A stretch of DNA of 64,000 bases from Abelmoschus esculentus (Eukaryota; Streptophyta; Magnoliopsida; Malvales; Malvaceae), in contig JAUCBN010000005.1 in assembly GCA_035048815.1 (NCBI GenBank), forward strand, positions 11,496,517 through 11,560,516, read 5' to 3'. The notes beneath the pieces were generated by a model that saw nothing but the letters and a program-made list of their open reading frames with translations, was not told where the DNA came from and did no database searches. The translations under genes were made by a program, and so were the position numbers. Positions 61,340 to 64,000 of the stretch are shown piece after piece. How positions within the stretch are numbered: the stretch's first letter is position 1; the number at the start of each line of letters is the position of its first letter.

Positions 61340-62238
61340 CTTTTTTCAAATCCTGCACATGTCCATCTTCTGTTTGGGACTTAGCTATCATATCGTCCAC
61401 ATAAACTTCGATTTCTTTGTGCATCATGTCATGAAAGAGTGTCACCATAGGTCTCTGATATGTGGCCCCGGCGTTTTTCAACCCAAAAGGCATGACTTTA
61501 TAACAGAACGTGCCCCAGAGTATGGTAAAAGTCGTCTTCTCCATGTCTTCCGGATTTATCTTGATCTGATTATAACCCGAGAACCCATCCATGAAGGAGA
61601 ACCATGAATGCCCCGAGGTATTATCCACTGGGACATCGATATGAGGTAGAGGTAAATTGTCTTTCGGGCTCACCCTGTTCAAATCCCTATAATCCACACA
61701 CATTCGAACTTTCCAATCTTTCTTAGGCACGGGGACTATGTTCGTTACCCATTCCGGATATGCTGCCACCTGTAGGAAGCCTGCATCAATTTGCTTTTGC
61801 ACTTCTTCCTTGATTTTCAACAACATTTCCAGCCTCAGCCTTCTGAGCTTCTGTTGTATAGGTTTATAATCCGGTCTGATAGGCAACTTATGGACCACGA
61901 TATCGGTATTTATGCCCGGCATATCTTGATAGGACCATGCGAAGACATCCTTGAACTCTCGCAATAGGTCTATCAACTTCTGTTTTACCCCTAGCGGGAA
62001 TGCTGCTCCGATCATAACTTCTTTTTTCTCTTCTTCTGTGCCCAGATTCAGAGTTTCTATCTCTTCTTTGAGGGGCATGATTTGCTTATCCTCCTGCTCC
62101 ACCAACCTTAACAATTCTTCAGGAATCTCGTAGTCTGCATTGCCTTCACACTCATTGATTTTTGTTAGACAAGAGATCCTTTTTAAATCTATTTCGGGTT
62201 TAGGCCCGGAATCATACATGTGATCATTGTTCGGAAAC
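61302..62238 (-). pseudogene. Tat/Ogre reverse transcriptase (second exon)
   Basis: From the predicted splice acceptor at 62238/62239 the frame reads DSGPKPEIDLKR and a Glu-rich linker. RT blocks follow: PIQQKLRRLRLEM, RMCVDYRDLNRVSPKD, LPLPHIDVPVDNTSGH, KVMPFGLKNAGATYQR and the catalytic YVDDMIAKS at 61384-61410. A frameshift near 61330 in an A run (one extra base) moves the thumb into the next frame. The open frame extends upstream to 62360, but that part is low-complexity and falls inside the predicted intron. Confidence 0.92.
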
Positions 62239-62452
62239 CTGCAAAGAAGAAGTTGTATAGTTGGATGGGAATAAAAGATGAATAAGGATGAATGAATGAA
62301 GCGAATGAAGCGAATGAAAGAAAAGAAAGATGATTGCCATTGTTGAAAGGGAAAGAGCATCTTTATTTGCTAAATAAAAAAACGTGAAAAAGCCCTTTAC
62401 AGAAAATTCCCTACACTCGTGGGCAAAAGTATAGGGTGGTTTATGGCATTAC
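62239..62452 (-). other. Predicted 214-bp intron between protease and reverse transcriptase
   Basis: On the minus strand a GTAATG donor begins at 62452, one base before the stop codon that ends the protease frame. A pyrimidine-rich tract ending TTCTTTGCAG gives an acceptor at 62239. Removing it would join the two frames in phase; the split falls after the second base of a codon. Introns at this place are known in Ogre elements. This is sequence-based prediction only. Confidence 0.75.
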
Positions 62453-64000
62453 TCTGTTTTATAAACTACAGGTAAATCCTCTATAGTCCAGTTGTTCAGA
62501 GTCTCGCCAGGGAGGCACAGACGAATCCTATCTAGCATATTCATCCTTGGGCCCTCGTAGATCCCTCCTACCATTAGTCCCTCAAATGCTTCCCCAAAAA
62601 TTTCCTCTTCCTGCAACCTGATTGCTTCCAAGCGATCCTTCTCCGCCTGTTCTATGACATTCACATACCCGTGGGAGATGAAGTCGATTTTTGTGCTCAA
62701 AGATGTCGACTTCTTGGCTGCGATTCTTCCATGTTTGTTCCAATATGCCTCGATTGAGAAGCCTAACCCAGCTCGCCCTTTCTTCATGACCACAGGCTTA
62801 GGGCGTAGATTCCCCTGCAACTTTCTTCCTAGTTCTCTCCCGGTTTTGGCTCCCTTACCGAGGGTCTGTTTGACGGTCATCTCGGTACAATTTGACAGCT
62901 TTAGACAGGGGAATGTCGCACCTTCGGCGACGAATGCAGCATTGATGAATTCTAGGGCCCGAAAAGAACATTCTAATGCTTGTTCATTTGCTTGCACATA
63001 TGGCGTATCCGTAGAGACGGATGCAATGATGTCCTCCTCCGCCCCAACACATACGAGCTTGCCATCTACTACAAATTTCAGCTTCTGGTGTAATGATGAT
63101 GGCACTGCCCTAGCAGAATGAATCCAAGGTCGGCCTAGCAAACAATTGTAGGTAGGCTCAATATCCATTACAACAAAGTCTATGTTGTATACGGATGGCC
63201 TAATTAGCAACGGGACTTCAATCCGTCCCAACACGTCCCTTGTGGTCCCATCGAAGGCTCTAACCACGTTCTGATAACTCTTCATGTGTGCGACATCAAT
63301 AGGCAACCTTTGCAGAGTTGCCATGGGTAATACGTTCAAAGCTGAACCGTTATCGATTAGAACTCCCGGCACCACATGACCCTTACAGTGGGTCGTAATG
63401 TTTAAGGCTTTGATAGACCCCATTCCTCCATCAGGGATCTCATCATCGGTGAACGTTATGTAGTTGTCTGCGGTGATGTGATTAATGATTCGGTCCAATT
63501 TGTTCACTGATATGTCCTTCGGGACAAAGGTTTGATTTAACATTTTCAAGAGGGCGTCACGGTGTCCCTCCGATCTTAGTAGTAAGTCGAGGATGGAGAT
63601 TCTAGCGGGCTGTTTCTTTAACTGCTCCACTATACTATACTCACTGTGCTTTAGGAATCGTAGAAATTCATGCGTCTGCTCTTCGGTGACTGGCTCATTC
63701 ACCTTTGGAGTTGGATCTGCGAAAATCTTCTTCTTTTTTGCAGGCTTAATCTGGTCCTCTTCCTGAGCCGGTGAGTAACACCTCCCGCTCCTCGTAAAAT
63801 GACCTACCTCATTTATAGGTTCTACTTCCTCAACAGTTCTTGGTTTCTCTAACTGTACCTCATCGACGGGCTTCGAACCACTTGGCCCGGTCACACTCGC
63901 AGCGTAATTCCACAAGACCCTTCGCGTATCCTTAAACGGGAAGGGTGCCGAAGGGGTAATTACTATGCGAGGAACACTTGCTGGCTCAGCTGGGTTGTTG
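62453..64000 (-). CDS. Tat/Ogre gag-pro, C-terminal part, open to the window edge
   Basis: The frame is open from the right edge to the predicted donor (stop codon at 62449-62451 if unspliced), about 515 codons without a break. The aspartic protease motif is VLIDNGSALNVLP at about 63330-63365 (Asp-Asn-Gly, the usual form in this branch), with the flap-side VMDIEPTYNCLLGRPWIH near 63150. Nearer the C-terminus, KKGRAGLGFSIEAYW (about 62740-62790) resembles a G-patch RNA-binding motif seen in several retroelement proteases. The N-terminal gag lies outside the window. Its intact state contrasts with the broken pol. Confidence 0.88.

Larger units (their letters stand above)
54094..64000 (-). mobile_element. 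Tat/Ogre-type Ty3/gypsy element, minus strand, cut by window edge
   Basis: On the minus strand the order is gag-pro, intron, reverse transcriptase, RNase H, a second (archaeal-type) RNase H, integrase, 3' UTR, polypurine tract and 3' LTR. The dual RNase H, the intron between protease and RT, and the tandem repeats in the 3' UTR are hallmarks of the Tat/Ogre branch of non-chromovirus gypsy elements. The 3' LTR ends at the satellite at 54094; the five bases outside are AAAAC. The 5' LTR and most of gag lie beyond the right edge, so the target duplication cannot be checked. Confidence 0.93.

Overview
The window is a piece of flowering-plant (most likely eudicot) heterochromatin. No host gene, tRNA or rRNA was recognised. 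The backbone is one tandem satellite array with a monomer of about 170 bp, in the same orientation over at least 54 kb. It is AT-rich and nucleosome-sized and shows higher-order organisation, which suggests a centromeric or pericentromeric array. That location is inference; the sequence does not prove it.

Layout. 1-4085 satellite. 4086-12058 an insertion that ends in a decayed L1-type LINE (endonuclease, reverse transcriptase, RVT zinc-binding domain, RNase H) and begins with about 3 kb of DNA almost free of G on the + strand. 12059-12088 a scrap of satellite. 12089-19908 a complete but dead Ty1/copia element (target duplication TTAAT). 19909-28647 satellite with a clear multi-monomer higher-order register. 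28648-45860 a Ty3/gypsy chromovirus of Tekay/Del type with LTRs of about 3.6 kb (target duplication GTTGG). Its 3' LTR is split by a younger Reina-type chromovirus at 37123-42712 (target duplication AAACC). 45861-54093 satellite again, in register with the earlier block. 54094-64000 a minus-strand Tat/Ogre-type Ty3/gypsy element: 3' LTR, a 3' untranslated region with a 79-bp minisatellite, pol with two RNase H domains, an apparent intron, and gag-pro running off the right edge.

History. Satellite phase and target duplications allow the insertions to be undone. The copia, Tekay and Tat elements each interrupt a monomer, and the Reina element sits inside the Tekay LTR. LTR divergence judged by eye gives the order. 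The copia and Tekay LTR pairs differ by several percent. The Reina pair differs by 5 transitions and one 1-bp indel in about 455 bp, so Reina is youngest. Most coding regions carry stops and frameshifts, so none of the elements looks autonomous now.

The best leads are the variable-length higher-order register of the satellite, the G-depleted 3-kb tract with its own internal repeats, the in-frame intron of the Tat element, the pol frame of the Reina element that runs into its own LTR, a perfect 19-bp inverted repeat in the Tat LTR, and the 3' UTR minisatellite, which is a known type of seed for new satellites.
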